DNA from: Hydnum rufescens UP504
Lineage: Eukaryota > Basidiomycota > Agaricomycetes > Cantharellales > Hydnaceae
Direction: 5' to 3'
Length of the DNA: 64,000 bases
Assembly: GCA_014904985.1 (NCBI GenBank)
Contig: MU128965.1
Coordinates: 99,494 to 163,493, forward strand
Part shown: positions 12,121 to 21,589 of the stretch, piece by piece
Layout of the letters: each line of letters starts with the position of its first letter
Position numbering within the stretch: position 1 is the first letter of the stretch
The notes under the pieces: generated by a model
What the model saw: only the letters and a program-made list of their open reading frames with translations
Told to the model about the DNA's origin: nothing
Databases searched by the model: none
Made by a program: the position numbers and the translations under genes

Positions 12121-12224
12121 CTAGAATATAAGATTGTATGTTAGTTAAGAGTTAAAGACCACGCAAAAAGAGCAGCTTTCGCTGCTCTTTTTGTGTGCCT
12201 GTAGTTACTGGGGGGGGGACTCAC
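12121..12224 (-). other. Intron-like unit L5 with internal hairpin
   Basis: GTGAGT at 12224, branch CTTAACTAAC, TATTCTAG at 12121; 104 nt. Hairpin loop GAAA on the sense strand. The upstream palindrome lies at 12235-12265. Confidence 0.7.
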
Positions 12225-12289
12225 ATTATATAGTACCACACCACCCGCCGTGGCGGGTGTGTGGTTCCTGGGGGCCTCATTTGGCACGG

Positions 12290-12470
12290 TCGCATCCTTG
12301 TTTGGCACGTTGCCGTAGGTCGCGTTGCCATGTGTTGCATTACCGTATATCGCGTTGCCGTTTGGCGCGTTGCCGTGTCACGCTGTTGTGTGTCGCGTTT
12401 CTGTATCGTGTTGCTGGATGTCGCGTTGCTGCGTCGCGTTTCCGTACATCGCATGGCTGTTTGGGCTCTC
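12290..12470 (-). repeat. Degenerate 12-13 bp tandem repeat in a left-arm exon
   Basis: Repeats of the kind TCGCGTTGCCGTNTG run through the exon between L5 and L6; a shorter block of the same repeat lies at 11735-11800 in the exon between L3 and L4. On the sense strand these would encode Arg/Thr-rich repeats if translated. Confidence 0.5.
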
Positions 12471-12495
12471 GTCGTGCATTGGACGAGGCCTCAAT

Positions 12496-12600
12496 CTAAA
12501 ATAAATAAGGAGACATTAGTAAAATGTTCCAAAGCAATGCAAAAAGAGCAGCTTTCGCTGCTCTTTTTGCGCCGGTGTATCTACTAGAACAAACACTCAC
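12496..12600 (-). other. Intron-like unit L6 with internal hairpin
   Basis: GTGAGT at 12600, branch TTTTACTAAT, ATTTTAG at 12496; 105 nt. Hairpin loop GAAA on the sense strand. The upstream palindrome lies at 12608-12635. This is the innermost unit of the left arm. Confidence 0.7.
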
Positions 12601-12870
12601 CTTGTGACCACACACCCGCAGCGGCGGGTGCGTGGTCGTGCAGTTGCCTTTTCGGCGGTTGCTTGTTGTGGTTGCAGAGATAGGAAGCAAGATGCAGATT
12701 CAACACCGGCAATTGCCGCATACTCAAAAGAAGTCGTCCCATAGCGCTGCCCTGCGGAGCCACAGTACACAATAGCACCAAGCAATGTATTTTTTAAAAT
12801 ATAATACTATATAAATAAAAACTTGTCCAGGAAAACCTGAAGAATTGATGTGGTAATGAGTCAGAGCCTC

Positions 12871-13355
<485 letters not shown>

Positions 13356-13388
13356 GCATGAGATAGCTTAATACAGAGTGGATTGGGG

Positions 13389-13526
13389 GGCCACTTCTAC
13401 GCCATCAGAATTGAGAGCAGAAAATTAAAATAGTGAGCTTCTCGAATATACACTTCGCCCATGTAGAGTGTATATATAACACGACCTATATTTAAATTTT
13501 GGCCAATTCTGATGCGTAGAAGGCCC
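13389..13526. repeat. Imperfect inverted repeat in the central region
   Basis: CCACTTCTACGCCATCAGAATTG near 13391 is mirrored by CAATTCTGATGCGTAGAAGG near 13504-13523, enclosing about 90 nt with a TATATATAA (about 13470). It could be a fold-back element or a symmetrical promoter between the arms. Confidence 0.55.
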
Positions 13527-13769
13527 AACACTCTGCAATTCACCATCTCATGCCTTATTGGCTCTGGCTCATTATCATCGCCTTCTTCGGTTTTCCTGTA
13601 CAAATATTATTATATAGTATTATTTAAATATACATGCTTGGTACATTTGTGTGCTGTGCTTGCACGCACCAGCGCTTGGGCGTTCTTGGTATCGGCAATT
13701 GCGCGCGTTGAATTCGCAACTACGCAGCCACACCCAGCAACAGAAATGCGACCACATGACCACGACACA

Positions 13770-13800
<31 letters not shown>

Positions 13801-13860
13801 AGCAGCAACAGCAGCAACAGCAGCAACAGCAGCAACAGCAGCAGCAGCAGCAGCAACAGC
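13770..13860 (+). repeat. CAG/CAA triplet repeat
   Basis: About 30 triplets of CAG interspersed with CAA. In the frame starting 13512 this would be poly-Gln, but there is no support for translation. It is followed by a (CACGACCGCATGAC)-type repeat. Confidence 0.85.
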
Positions 13861-13945
13861 GCACGACCACGACTGCATGACCCACGACGCATGACCACGA
13901 CCGCATGACCACGACCGCATGACCATGACCGCACGACCACGACCA
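13861..13945 (+). repeat. CACGAC / CGCATGAC minisatellite
   Basis: Tandem hexamers and 14-mers of CACGAC with GCATGAC, directly downstream of the CAG repeat and upstream of the first right-arm palindrome (13951-13977). Confidence 0.7.
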
Positions 13946-13982
13946 CAGACCACACACCCTGCTGATGCGGGTGTGTCATAAG

Positions 13983-14095
13983 GTAATTTTTGTCTCAGTA
14001 AATACAATAGCGCAAAAGAGTAGCCCAAGCTACTCTTTTTGCGCTACTGTGAATCTTTATACTAACGTAGCCTTTATTACTCCAGATCAAAACCA
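13983..14095 (+). other. Intron-like unit R1 with internal hairpin
   Basis: AAG|GTAATT at 13983, branch ATACTAACG, CTCCAG at 14095; 113 nt. The stem reads GCGCAAAAGAGTAGC / GCTACTCTTTTTGCGC: a T-A pair replaces the C-G pair found in the other units, and both arms have changed. The upstream palindrome lies at 13951-13977. Confidence 0.7.
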
Positions 14096-14161
14096 ACGAC
14101 AGGCCGCCCAATGAGTGGGCCCAGGAACCACACCCGCTGCGGCGGGTGTGGTATATTTAAG

Positions 14162-14264
14162 GTGAGTCTCCTCCCCCCTAATAGATGCAGCCGCGCAAAA
14201 AGAGCAGCGAAAGCTGCTCTTTTGCGTCGCTTTTAATTTCTTAACTAATAATTCTTTATTCTAG
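14162..14264 (+). other. Intron-like unit R2 with internal hairpin
   Basis: GTGAGT at 14162, branch TTAACTAAT, TTCTAG at 14264; 103 nt. Stem GCAAAAAGAGCAGC / GCTGCTCTTTTGC with GAAA loop. Upstream palindrome ACCACACCCGC/GCGGGTGTGGT at 14127-14151. Confidence 0.7.
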
Positions 14265-14449
14265 GCTCTCGCCCGAACCACACGCCAAACGAACCCTCCC
14301 CCCCCCCGTCAGAAATGACAACGCACCCGCCAATGGGAGAGTCGCAAACGCGACCCACAAAATGAAACCCAGAAACGAGGACACATGACAGGGCCCAGGG
14401 ACCCCAGACAACCACACACCCGCTTCAGCGGGTGTGTGGTAATTTCAAG

Positions 14450-14543
14450 ATAAGTATAATCGCGCAAAGGGAGCAGTGTATGCTGCTCCTTCTGCGTGGC
14501 TTTATTTTTTTATTTTTTTCTGTTACTAACACATTATTCCTAG
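14450..14543 (+). other. Intron-like unit R3, 5' splice site altered
   Basis: The expected GTAAGT reads ATAAGT (14450), so the first base is changed and splicing is probably lost. Branch TTACTAAC and CCTAG (14543) are intact; 94 nt. The stem uses GGGAGCAG / CTGCTCC. The upstream palindrome lies at 14411-14440. Confidence 0.55.
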
Positions 14544-14643
14544 ATTTTCACCTGCCTAAACCCCACCAACCCCCAGACCAAAACTGAACGCGTGGTACAA
14601 ACGAGTACCACACACCCACTTCTGTGGGTGTGTGTACAACAAG

Positions 14644-14750
14644 GTAAATTTTTGTTAAATTTCTATATGCACAGCAATGCAAAAGGAGCAGCGCAAGCTG
14701 CTCCTTTTGCATCGCTTCGAATTTTTTTACTAACATCACTATCATTGTAG
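14644..14750 (+). other. Intron-like unit R4 with internal hairpin
   Basis: AAG|GTAAAT at 14644, branch TTACTAAC, ATTGTAG at 14750; 107 nt. Stem GCAAAAGGAGCAGC / GCTGCTCCTTTTGC with GCAA (GNRA) loop. Here a G-C pair replaces the A-T pair of R2. The upstream palindrome has CCCAC / GTGGG instead of CCCGC / GCGGG. Confidence 0.7.
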
Positions 14751-14887
14751 GATTCAAATCAAACCTCCCGAAACGATGACCCACCCCAACGGACACCCTT
14801 CCGTACGCAAAACCGAGTACAAAGCACGCGACCGGGGTGCAAAATCGGTACCACACACCCACTTTGGCGGGTGTGTGGTGATATTAG

Positions 14888-14987
14888 GTACGTCTCATCC
14901 ACCGGTGCCAAAAGAGCAGCAGAAGCTGCTCTTTTGGCACCTTTATTTTCTTTTTTTTTACTAATGGATTATTATTTGTTGTTCTAG
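14888..14987 (+). other. Intron-like unit R5 with internal hairpin
   Basis: TAG|GTACGT at 14888, branch TTACTAAT, TTCTAG at 14987; 100 nt. Stem GGTGCCAAAAGAGCAGC / GCTGCTCTTTTGGCACC. The stem base differs from the GCGC class but stays fully complementary. Confidence 0.75.
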
Positions 14988-15138
14988 GCTCCTTTCCTTT
15001 GTGAAAACCCGCCTGACGAGCACACGGCGAGCCCCCAGTACGCGCAGCCACCCAAGCCCAAAGGGCCCGCCCCCCGAAACGACAATCGACGAACCTGTGT
15101 ACCACACACCCGCTTCAGCGGGTGTGTGGTATTATTAG

Positions 15139-15237
15139 GTACGTCTAATTGCATCAGTGCCAAAAGAGCAGCAGAAGCTGCTCTTTCAGCACCTCTGTTT
15201 TCTTTTTTTACTAATGTACTATTATTTATTGTTCTAG
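15139..15237 (+). other. Intron-like unit R6 with internal hairpin
   Basis: TAG|GTACGT at 15139, branch TTACTAAT, TTCTAG at 15237; 99 nt. Closely related to R5 in intron and flanking exon; one arm has a small mismatch (CTTTCAGCACC). Confidence 0.7.
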
Positions 15238-15389
15238 GTTCCTTCCCCCCATGAAAACCCACCTGACGAGCACACGGGCGAGCCCCCAGTACGTGCAGCC
15301 ACCCAAGCAGAGAGGGCCTGCCCCCGAACACGGCGATTGACGAAACCGCGTACCACACACCCGCTGCGGCGGGTGTGTGGTAATACCCT

Positions 15390-15506
15390 GTAAGTTTTCA
15401 ATTACAAGACCTACGAAAGCACCAAAAGAGCAGCAGAAGCTGCTCTTTTGGTGCTTCCTTTGTTTTTTTTTAGAAAAATTAACGCGTTATTTACTGATTG
15501 ATCTAG
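15390..15506 (+). other. Intron-like unit R7 with internal hairpin
   Basis: CCT|GTAAGT at 15390, weak branch TTACTGAT, ATCTAG at 15506; 117 nt. Stem AGCACCAAAAGAGCAGC / GCTGCTCTTTTGGTGCT: relative to R5 both arms changed and pairing is kept. Confidence 0.7.
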
Positions 15507-15621
15507 GCCCTCTCCCAGCACAAAAACCCCTGCACAACGCAACCTGATCCAAGAACCCGCGATCATGGTGCAAAAAACGAGTACCACACACCCGCTTCGG
15601 CGGGTGTGTGGTAATTTTAAG

Positions 15622-15717
15622 GTGAGTACAACCGCGCAAGAGGAGCAGCGTAGGCTGCTCCTTTTGCGTGGCTTTTCTTGTTTTTTTTTTTACTTAACGT
15701 ATTATTTATTATTTTAG
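15622..15717 (+). other. Intron-like unit R8 with internal hairpin
   Basis: AAG|GTGAGT at 15622, branch TACTTAAC, ATTTTAG at 15717; 96 nt. Stem GAGGAGCAGC / GCTGCTCCTTTTG. The upstream palindrome lies at 15582-15612. Confidence 0.7.
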
Positions 15718-15875
15718 TTTGTCATCTGGACCCAACACCCGCGACCCACCGAACGAACACGGGAGAACAACGACCCACCCGCCAAACGAATCCCGCGAAC
15801 GGCAATGAGTCGAAACCATGATGCAAGCCCCGGACGAACCCCACACCCGCCGAAGCGGGTGTGGTGATCTTTAAG

Positions 15876-15978
15876 GTAAGTATATATGTACATGTCCGAC
15901 TATGCAAAAGGAGCAGCAGGGGCTGCTCCTTTTGCCTGATTTTTCTTTTTTTAACTAACTTATTATTTATTATCATAG
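15876..15978 (+). other. Intron-like unit R9 with internal hairpin
   Basis: AAG|GTAAGT at 15876, branch TTAACTAAC, ATCATAG at 15978; 103 nt. Stem GCAAAAGGAGCAGC / GCTGCTCCTTTTGC. Two further palindromes without introns follow at 16092-16122 and 16173-16204. Confidence 0.7.
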
Positions 15979-16513
15979 GTATTCTCCTGAACCCGCATCC
16001 CCCAACCGAAGCCACAACCCCGCCGAGTGAAAACATGTGACCATGGGTGAGGGGGAACCCCAATGGTGAAGCGCGAAATGACGTCCCTGGTACCACACAC
16101 CCGCCCAAGCGGGTGTGTGGTGCTACTAGATAGTGGTTATTTTTATTTTTTTGTTCTTTGATTTCTATGGACAGTACCACACACCTGCTAGAGCGGGTGT
16201 GTGGTGCTACTAAGTAGTCTTTTTTTTGATTTCTACGGAGTATGTGGTATACTTTTAAATAATAAATAAATAAATAATAAGAATGAAACACGGACTCCTG
16301 AATGAAACCCCGCTGACCCGGGGTAGCATAAGTATAATATAGTGATAATAAATAAATAATTATAAATGGAAGATATTATCCCTGATAAGCCCGTATGGCC
16401 TGCTGCAAGTCTGAGATTCTCTAAGTCCCAGTTTCGGCCAATTTTTGGCCATTTCGGCCAATTCTGGGCTAGGAGGTGAAATCATAAAAATGGCCATTTC
16501 GGCCGAAATAGTG

Positions 16514-16584
16514 ATGGGACCTACTTAGGTACCATTATCTGCCCCGAAGTGGTACCTAACTAGGTAGGCTTAGATGACTGACCA
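16514..16584 (-). repeat. Right terminal inverted repeat
   Basis: Reads GGGACCTACTTAGGTACCAT ... GGTACCTAACTAGG ... GACTGACCA, the inverse of the left end with scattered changes. Immediately inside it are repeated GGCCATTTCGGCC blocks, also found inside the left end and in the decayed copies. Confidence 0.8.
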
Positions 16585-16659
16585 AGGTGTCCCACTTATC
16601 ATACTCCTTGAAACTTCCTCCATGTGCTCCTTGCAACTTTTATAAGTGACCAATCAGTA

Positions 16660-17384
16660 TCCCATGGCCCGGCAAAAATGCAAACTCATACCGCGCATGG
16701 CCATCGTACAGACAGGCAATTGTGGATCACGAGCGCAATGCTGCGCAGCGATTAGACAATGTTCGACGAGAGTACGAAGATAAGTGTAACGAGGACGTAA
16801 AGCAGCATGCGGACCTTCTCGACCAATTAAGTCGCATGGTCACCAATCATAATATGCAAATCAATTCTCTCATGCTGCCTCTTGCACTTCTTTCATCCAC
16901 TTTACATCAATGAGAAGCCGACCTCGAAACGAGATCCAAAATACTTGACAATCGCGATACCAAGCTAGCTTGCGATGAGGAATGCATTGCTAACTGGTGC
17001 GACTGCCTTCTCTATCCTTTGGCATATCATCATGCATCACAGACTGACAGACTATCCCGCATTTTTATCCAGGCAGCTGATATTATATGACAACACCATT
17101 GACTAGATACACCATCCTCAGCCTTGACTCTCCATCATCGTATCGCTCCTGCGATATTTCAGCTTGCATCATCTCTTCGTGAAATGGACGAGTCCTTTCT
17201 GACAATCGTACCTGATGATCAAGCAGTCCTTTACTATACTAGGCACGTTCACGATATACAATATGACCTCCGAGACAATGAATGGGCTGAGTTCAAGAAA
17301 AACCTGGCTGCCCCCTATGAGCTCGTGGACCTCCCATCCAACCCAGCTACTGAAGACTCCGATGTCAATTCAAACAGGTGGTAG
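16660..17384 (+). pseudogene. Hypothetical protein, 3' part, beyond the TIR element
   Basis: A single + frame runs from about 16660 to TAG 17382-17384 with three internal stops (first at 16911-16913), all TGA. The first open piece (YRQAIVDHERNAAQRLDNVR ...) is charged and heptad-like, so a coiled coil is plausible. The last (17124-17384) is acidic with LREMDESFLTIVPDDQAVLY. No known domain. It starts about 75 nt after the right TIR and may be the other half of the 9514-10276 frame, though no splice or sequence link proves this. Confidence 0.4.
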
Positions 17385-17501
17385 CCCAATGTCATGTACT
17401 TATTTACCTCTTTCTGGCCTTACAATAAGCAAAACTCATGAATTCTACATCAGACCCAAAAAGCACCAACATCAACTAAACTCACAATCCTGCAATCTCG
17501 C

Positions 17502-17850
17502 TCCTCGTATCCTCGCATCTCATACCTTCATGCCATCGTATCCTCGCTCCTTGCATCCCATATCCCATATCCTCACGTCTCATACCTTCACGCCATCGTA
17601 TCCTCGCTCCTCGCATCCCATATCCCGTATCCTCGCATCTCATACCTTTGCACCATCGTATCCTCGCTCCTTGCATCCCATATCCCATATCCTCGCATCT
17701 CATACCTTTGTGCCATCATATCCTCGCTCCTCGTATCCCCGCATCCTGTATCTTGCGCCTTGCATCTTGTATCCCGCGTCTCATACCTTCGCACCTCGCA
17801 TCCCGTATCTTGCGCCTCATATCTCGCATCTCATACCCTTGCGCCTCGTC
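17502..17850 (+). repeat. About 60 bp pyrimidine-rich minisatellite
   Basis: A unit of the form TCCTCGCATCTCATACCTTY ... CATCGTATCCTCGCTCCTTG ... CATCCCATATCCC is repeated about four times with few changes and then decays to 17850. It falls in an open frame (17215-18000) that would encode SHTF-PSYPRS-HPIS repeats, probably a by-product of the repeat. Confidence 0.75.
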
Positions 17851-18121
17851 CCCATGTGTCTTTCACCAAGGATTCCTACTTCTCCTTTCTTCAAATACAT
17901 CCTGTGCTTCATCCCGATGTCCCACTCCCCTTATGTACTCAAGTTCCAATGTACCAAATATGTCGCCTGTTGGCCAAAGGAAAACCTTTATTTTCTCTAA
18001 GTTCTCTGTTTATTGTATGAGCTTGCCTGAAAACTGCTGCTAGTAAAATCTAAAATCTTCTATTCCTCCCCTTTAAAAATGTGTTTGATTTCACCTAAGG
18101 TCTTTTGAACTTAGTCAAAAA

Positions 18122-18122
<1 letters not shown>

Positions 18123-18156
<34 letters not shown>
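18123..18156 (+). repeat. 34 nt A-tract
   Basis: Homopolymer A run in non-coding AT-rich sequence. It may be a retroposed poly(A) remnant, but no body upstream is recognised. Confidence 0.8.
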
Positions 18157-18159
<3 letters not shown>

Positions 18160-18362
18160 AATCAAAGACCAAAGTCAAAGTCAAAACTCAACAAGTTATG
18201 GCCCATATAGCCTGAACCAAGCCTGTAAAAAGCACCACACCATGAATCTACAAACAACAAGAATTAACTGACAAACAATTAGAAATATGCTGAATCCGAA
18301 CCTGAATCAAACACCCTGAAAATCTAAAAGACCCTGTTGAATCCAGACCATCTCAAGCCACC

Positions 18363-18370
18363 TATAAAAA
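18363..18370 (+). promoter_or_regulatory. TATA box upstream of the 18491 ORF
   Basis: TATAAAAA in CACCTATAAAAAGCACC, about 120 nt before the ATG at 18491, followed by a C/T-rich stretch typical of fungal core promoters. Confidence 0.4.
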
Positions 18371-18490
18371 GCACCTCTAACACAAATTCTCCCCCCTTAT
18401 TCCATCTCCACAACTCTGAAAAATGTATGTTAACAAAATTTCTAAAGCTCATACAATGCTTACTTAAAAAGGGGTAGAACATCGTCCATT

Positions 18491-18853
18491 ATGCCTACCA
18501 ATGTGCTCACCAATGGCTTCCCGGAAATCCATACCGAACCTACACCCGATCTTGATGACATACAAATCCCGGATGAGATAAACCAGCACTTTGTACAATT
18601 CACACAACATGTCAGAGACTGCGACGATCCAATTCTCAAAATCAACATTGGACGAATGGGTTACTTTTGCCCCAGCACAACAAATGCAGTCCAAACATAT
18701 ACGCTTGCCTGCATTGAATCATACTGCATAATTCGAGACCACTCTGAAGGCGATGATTTTCATGTGAAGGTGCAGATAAGGCTCATTGTGTTTGGAAATG
18801 TTGATAGAGACACGGTCAACCTTCCTACTTTCGTTCACCTCCCTCCCATATAA
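18491..18853 (+). CDS. Small hypothetical protein, family member 1 (120 aa)
   Basis: An open frame of 120 codons from ATG 18491 to TAA 18853. It has an acidic N-terminus and a predicted beta-rich C-terminal half. It shares a pattern with the next ORF: G-x-x-G-x-F-x-P ... N ... A-x-x-x-x-x-I ... S-x-G-x ... I-V-F-G-(D/N) ... P-x-F-x-H-x-x-P-I at the C-terminus. A TATA-like box lies 120 nt upstream. No signal peptide and no recognised domain. Pattern conservation between the copies supports a real protein. Confidence 0.5.
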   Translation: MPTNVLTNGFPEIHTEPTPDLDDIQIPDEINQHFVQFTQHVRDCDDPILKINIGRMGYFCPSTTNAVQTYTLACIESYCIIRDHSEGDDFHVKVQIRLIVFGNVDRDTVNLPTFVHLPPI

Positions 18854-19158
18854 ATCCACATCATCATTGTCGAATCACCTCCATAAAAATTCGAATGAAA
18901 TATTTTCGTGGAAACACTTGGATAAATGAAAAACACCATAAAAGGAAAGCATGAAATTACAAATCTAATCACGTGTATAAAATCAAACATAAAAGCCATC
19001 AAAAAACACGGACCTAACGCCTTCATCCACAAATCCTAAAACCTTTCTATTACAACCTCAAAAGCCATGAGTTCAACCAGTATGTAAAAACCATGATCAT
19101 TAAGAACATTCACTAAACAAACAGGAACCTAGACGATATCAAGAACTCAAGCAGTGAT

Positions 19159-19488
19159 TTGAATTCAACTGCTGATGGGATTTCTCTTTCATGTCAGGAC
19201 TTCATGACAATGCCAGAAACTGAAATTGGCTTAAAAGTATACATAACTACCCACAATTCGCCCTTCCTATCGCTACAAGTAGGGGAATTTGGCACATTTT
19301 ATCCCAACGCCAAAAACGACAATGAACACTTCTATTTCGCTCACCTGAATCAAATCCGAATCAAAGTCTTCAGTTCAGATGGTCACCTCCTCATTCAGAT
19401 CATTCATTTTATTGTAGTATTTGGAGACTTGGAGGATGAAGAGTGCCCCCACCCATATTTCACCCACATGATCCCAATCATCATATAA
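19159..19488 (+). CDS. Small hypothetical protein, family member 2 (109 aa)
   Basis: An open frame ending at TAA 19486-19488. Its C-terminal 75 residues align with the 18491 protein (VGEFGTFYPNAKN versus IGRMGYFCPSTTN; FIVVFGDLEDEE versus RLIVFGNVDRDT; YFTHMIPI versus FVHLPPI). The start is uncertain: the frame begins without a strong context, and a CTTTCATGTCAG just upstream of GACTTCATGAC could be a 3' splice site. It is probably a tandem duplicate of member 1. Confidence 0.45.
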   Translation: MNSTADGISLSCQDFMTMPETEIGLKVYITTHNSPFLSLQVGEFGTFYPNAKNDNEHFYFAHLNQIRIKVFSSDGHLLIQIIHFIVVFGDLEDEECPHPYFTHMIPIII

Positions 19489-19706
19489 TCAATTATGAAA
19501 TAAACCTCCACCTCCACCCAAAGACATTGATATAAAAAGGGAACAATAGCGAAATGTGAAACAAGTGACCCTGTTGATCAATGAAGGAATCTGAACTCAT
19601 GGGAAGCCTAAGCGAAATTAAAGGTTGACACATGATCACAGACCTACGGATGCAAAAATGACATAAAAGCAAATCGAATGACTATCCCCAAGGTACAAAT
19701 CAAAAA

Positions 19707-19982
19707 GTGTTCACCATGCCATTGGAACTTCACATGATCATTTACTGGCAATTCGACTATCTCTATCCTGAACCATTCACCCACCTCAAATCCCATATGA
19801 TCATCTGTTATTTCCCAAATCCCCAAGTCACATTTGATGGCATTATAAAGACAAAAAGAGTCGATTGGACAACGTACGAGTTTGGAGAACCATTCAACAA
19901 TCGACCCTCGCTACATCACGACCTCGAAATCAAATTTGTCCTTCTCCTTCGTGTTCCAGAGAACATATCTGTGCCTCATTGA
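19707..19982 (+). CDS. Small hypothetical protein, possible third member (91 aa)
   Basis: An open frame to TGA 19980-19982, spaced like the first two ORFs. Similarity is weak (hydrophobic strand pattern, PNPQVTFDG, LEIKFVLLLRVPEN), so membership in the family is a guess. No known domain. Confidence 0.3.
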   Translation: MFTMPLELHMIIYWQFDYLYPEPFTHLKSHMIICYFPNPQVTFDGIIKTKRVDWTTYEFGEPFNNRPSLHHDLEIKFVLLLRVPENISVPH

Positions 19983-20284
19983 ACCTTCTCCACAGATTCT
20001 CTTGACCTCCACCTAAACAATGTAATCCAAAGTGGGTGTTCGCTTGACAATCCAAGACTTATACAAAGAAAAACCTATTGAAAATGCGGATATTAAAAGA
20101 TCCATATCCAACAATAAGTGACTTCTATCACCAAATTCGAAGTATAAACTTGCAGGAGATTTCACTTTGGTTTGAAGGGTGGAAATGGTGGTATTACACA
20201 AGGAGAGGTGACTCAGGCTCAGTTGTATAAACCAGGGAAAGATAAAAGACATTGCAAGGGGCTGCAATTAAAAGTGTTCACCAT

Positions 20285-20390
20285 CTGTGGAAGATAAAAA
20301 CATCCAGTATCAGAAAATGCGAATATCCATTGATCCCAGCCATTGGAATGATCATGTGACCTATTACGAAATTAATTACAGCTATGCACG
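20285..20390 (+). repeat. R1 dispersed repeat, 5' fragment
   Basis: TGTGGAAGATAAAAACATCC and the following 100 nt match the beginnings of the R1 copies at 26874 and 28658, then the similarity stops. Confidence 0.7.
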
Positions 20391-20529
20391 GTAAGGATTG
20401 CGCCTTGGCAGTGGGTGACTCCAGACTCACTTGTTCCTCACATGTGACTACCCCAAATTCTAAAGAAAATGATAATCTGGTGGCTTCAATCCATTGTGCC
20501 AGAGTCGTGTGGCATGAGGATACCTGATT

Positions 20530-20724
20530 TTGAAGTCCCTGTTTCAGGAGGATGGAAATTCTTGTGGTGTTGTAGTGTTGTCTGTCAGGGTGACACTGCT
20601 GTCAAAGCCAGAAACAGAAGGAGGAAAGAGATTAATTAACCACATGCTATCGCAGTGGAATCCTGAGTATACACACACAACAAGGGACACACAAGTCTTG
20701 CACCTATTGCAGTGGGAATCCTGA
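20530..20724 (+). pseudogene. Ulp1-like protease C-terminal fragment
   Basis: It contains QEDGNSCGVVVL, the Gln and catalytic-Cys segment of the C48 (Ulp1) fold, identical to the segment at 25020. The upstream part of the domain is missing, so this is only a duplicated tail. Confidence 0.6.
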
Positions 20725-21589
20725 GAGATCGAAACTGGTGATCCCCAACTGTGAAGGGCTATAAATACTATTTCCTGCACACAGCCTCCGCCTTCCAGAG
20801 CTTTCTGCCATCTTCCATAACCTTCCGGATCCTCCTAGAATTGTGGTCCACAGCCCATCAGTCAGCCTCCACAGCACACATCACTAAGCCTCACTAAGCT
20901 GATGCAGCTGTGTTATGAATCCTGTGTGCACCTCCACATGGCTATGCCCCAACTTCCATATGTATCCCCTTAGCATATGTATTCCAAGGCAGTGTACACC
21001 TGGGTACTCCAAAGGTGTCCAAAAGTGTCAAAGGACTGTAATGATGTGGATGGAGTATGGATTGGGACAGGGGATGTGGATTCAGGGACTGGGGGGTAGA
21101 GGAGGAGGAGGGGGAGTCTGGATTGGCAACTCCATGGACTCACATGGGGAACGAGGGAACAACAGGTGTTGACAAGGGTGCCAATGCTGCCACTGGTTGA
21201 CTACCCAGCCCAGTAGCCTGCTGGCGAGGCCAATAGAGCAAGGGCAATAATAATAAGAGAAATGCAATAATGGCAAGGATGACAATAACCCCTGTAGTGA
21301 ATTGAGGGAGAGAGGAGACAAGAGCATTTGAGGAAGTAGGCACCATATGATAGAGTCAATGAAGAATGATACTCTGATGGGTAAGTCCTTAGGCGGAAGC
21401 AAATGTCAATTTGATCCTGACATTGTCCAGCATCACTTCAAGTGCCCTTGGCTTGTCCACATGGTCACATGATCATAGGTTACACCACTGTCTGTGTTGA
21501 TTCATTTGGGAGTACTGATTTTAGTCTCAATGATGTAAGTTGCACATTCTCATATTGGTCTAAGATATCTCTGAGCAATGATCAGCCTG

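Noticed and set aside
13512..13979. Overlapping poly-Gln, poly-Leu and poly-Cys ORFs
   Set aside because: All are frames of the CAG/CAA triplet repeat; no splice, start or conservation evidence.
13951..16204. CRISPR array (regularly repeated palindromes with unique spacers)
   Set aside because: Spacing is irregular and long (about 200-250 nt), spacers contain splice signals and a second hairpin, and the surroundings are eukaryotic.
17215..18000. 261-codon ORF with SHTF-PSYPRS repeats
   Set aside because: It depends on the 60 bp minisatellite, which is open in several frames on both strands, and lacks any start or domain support.
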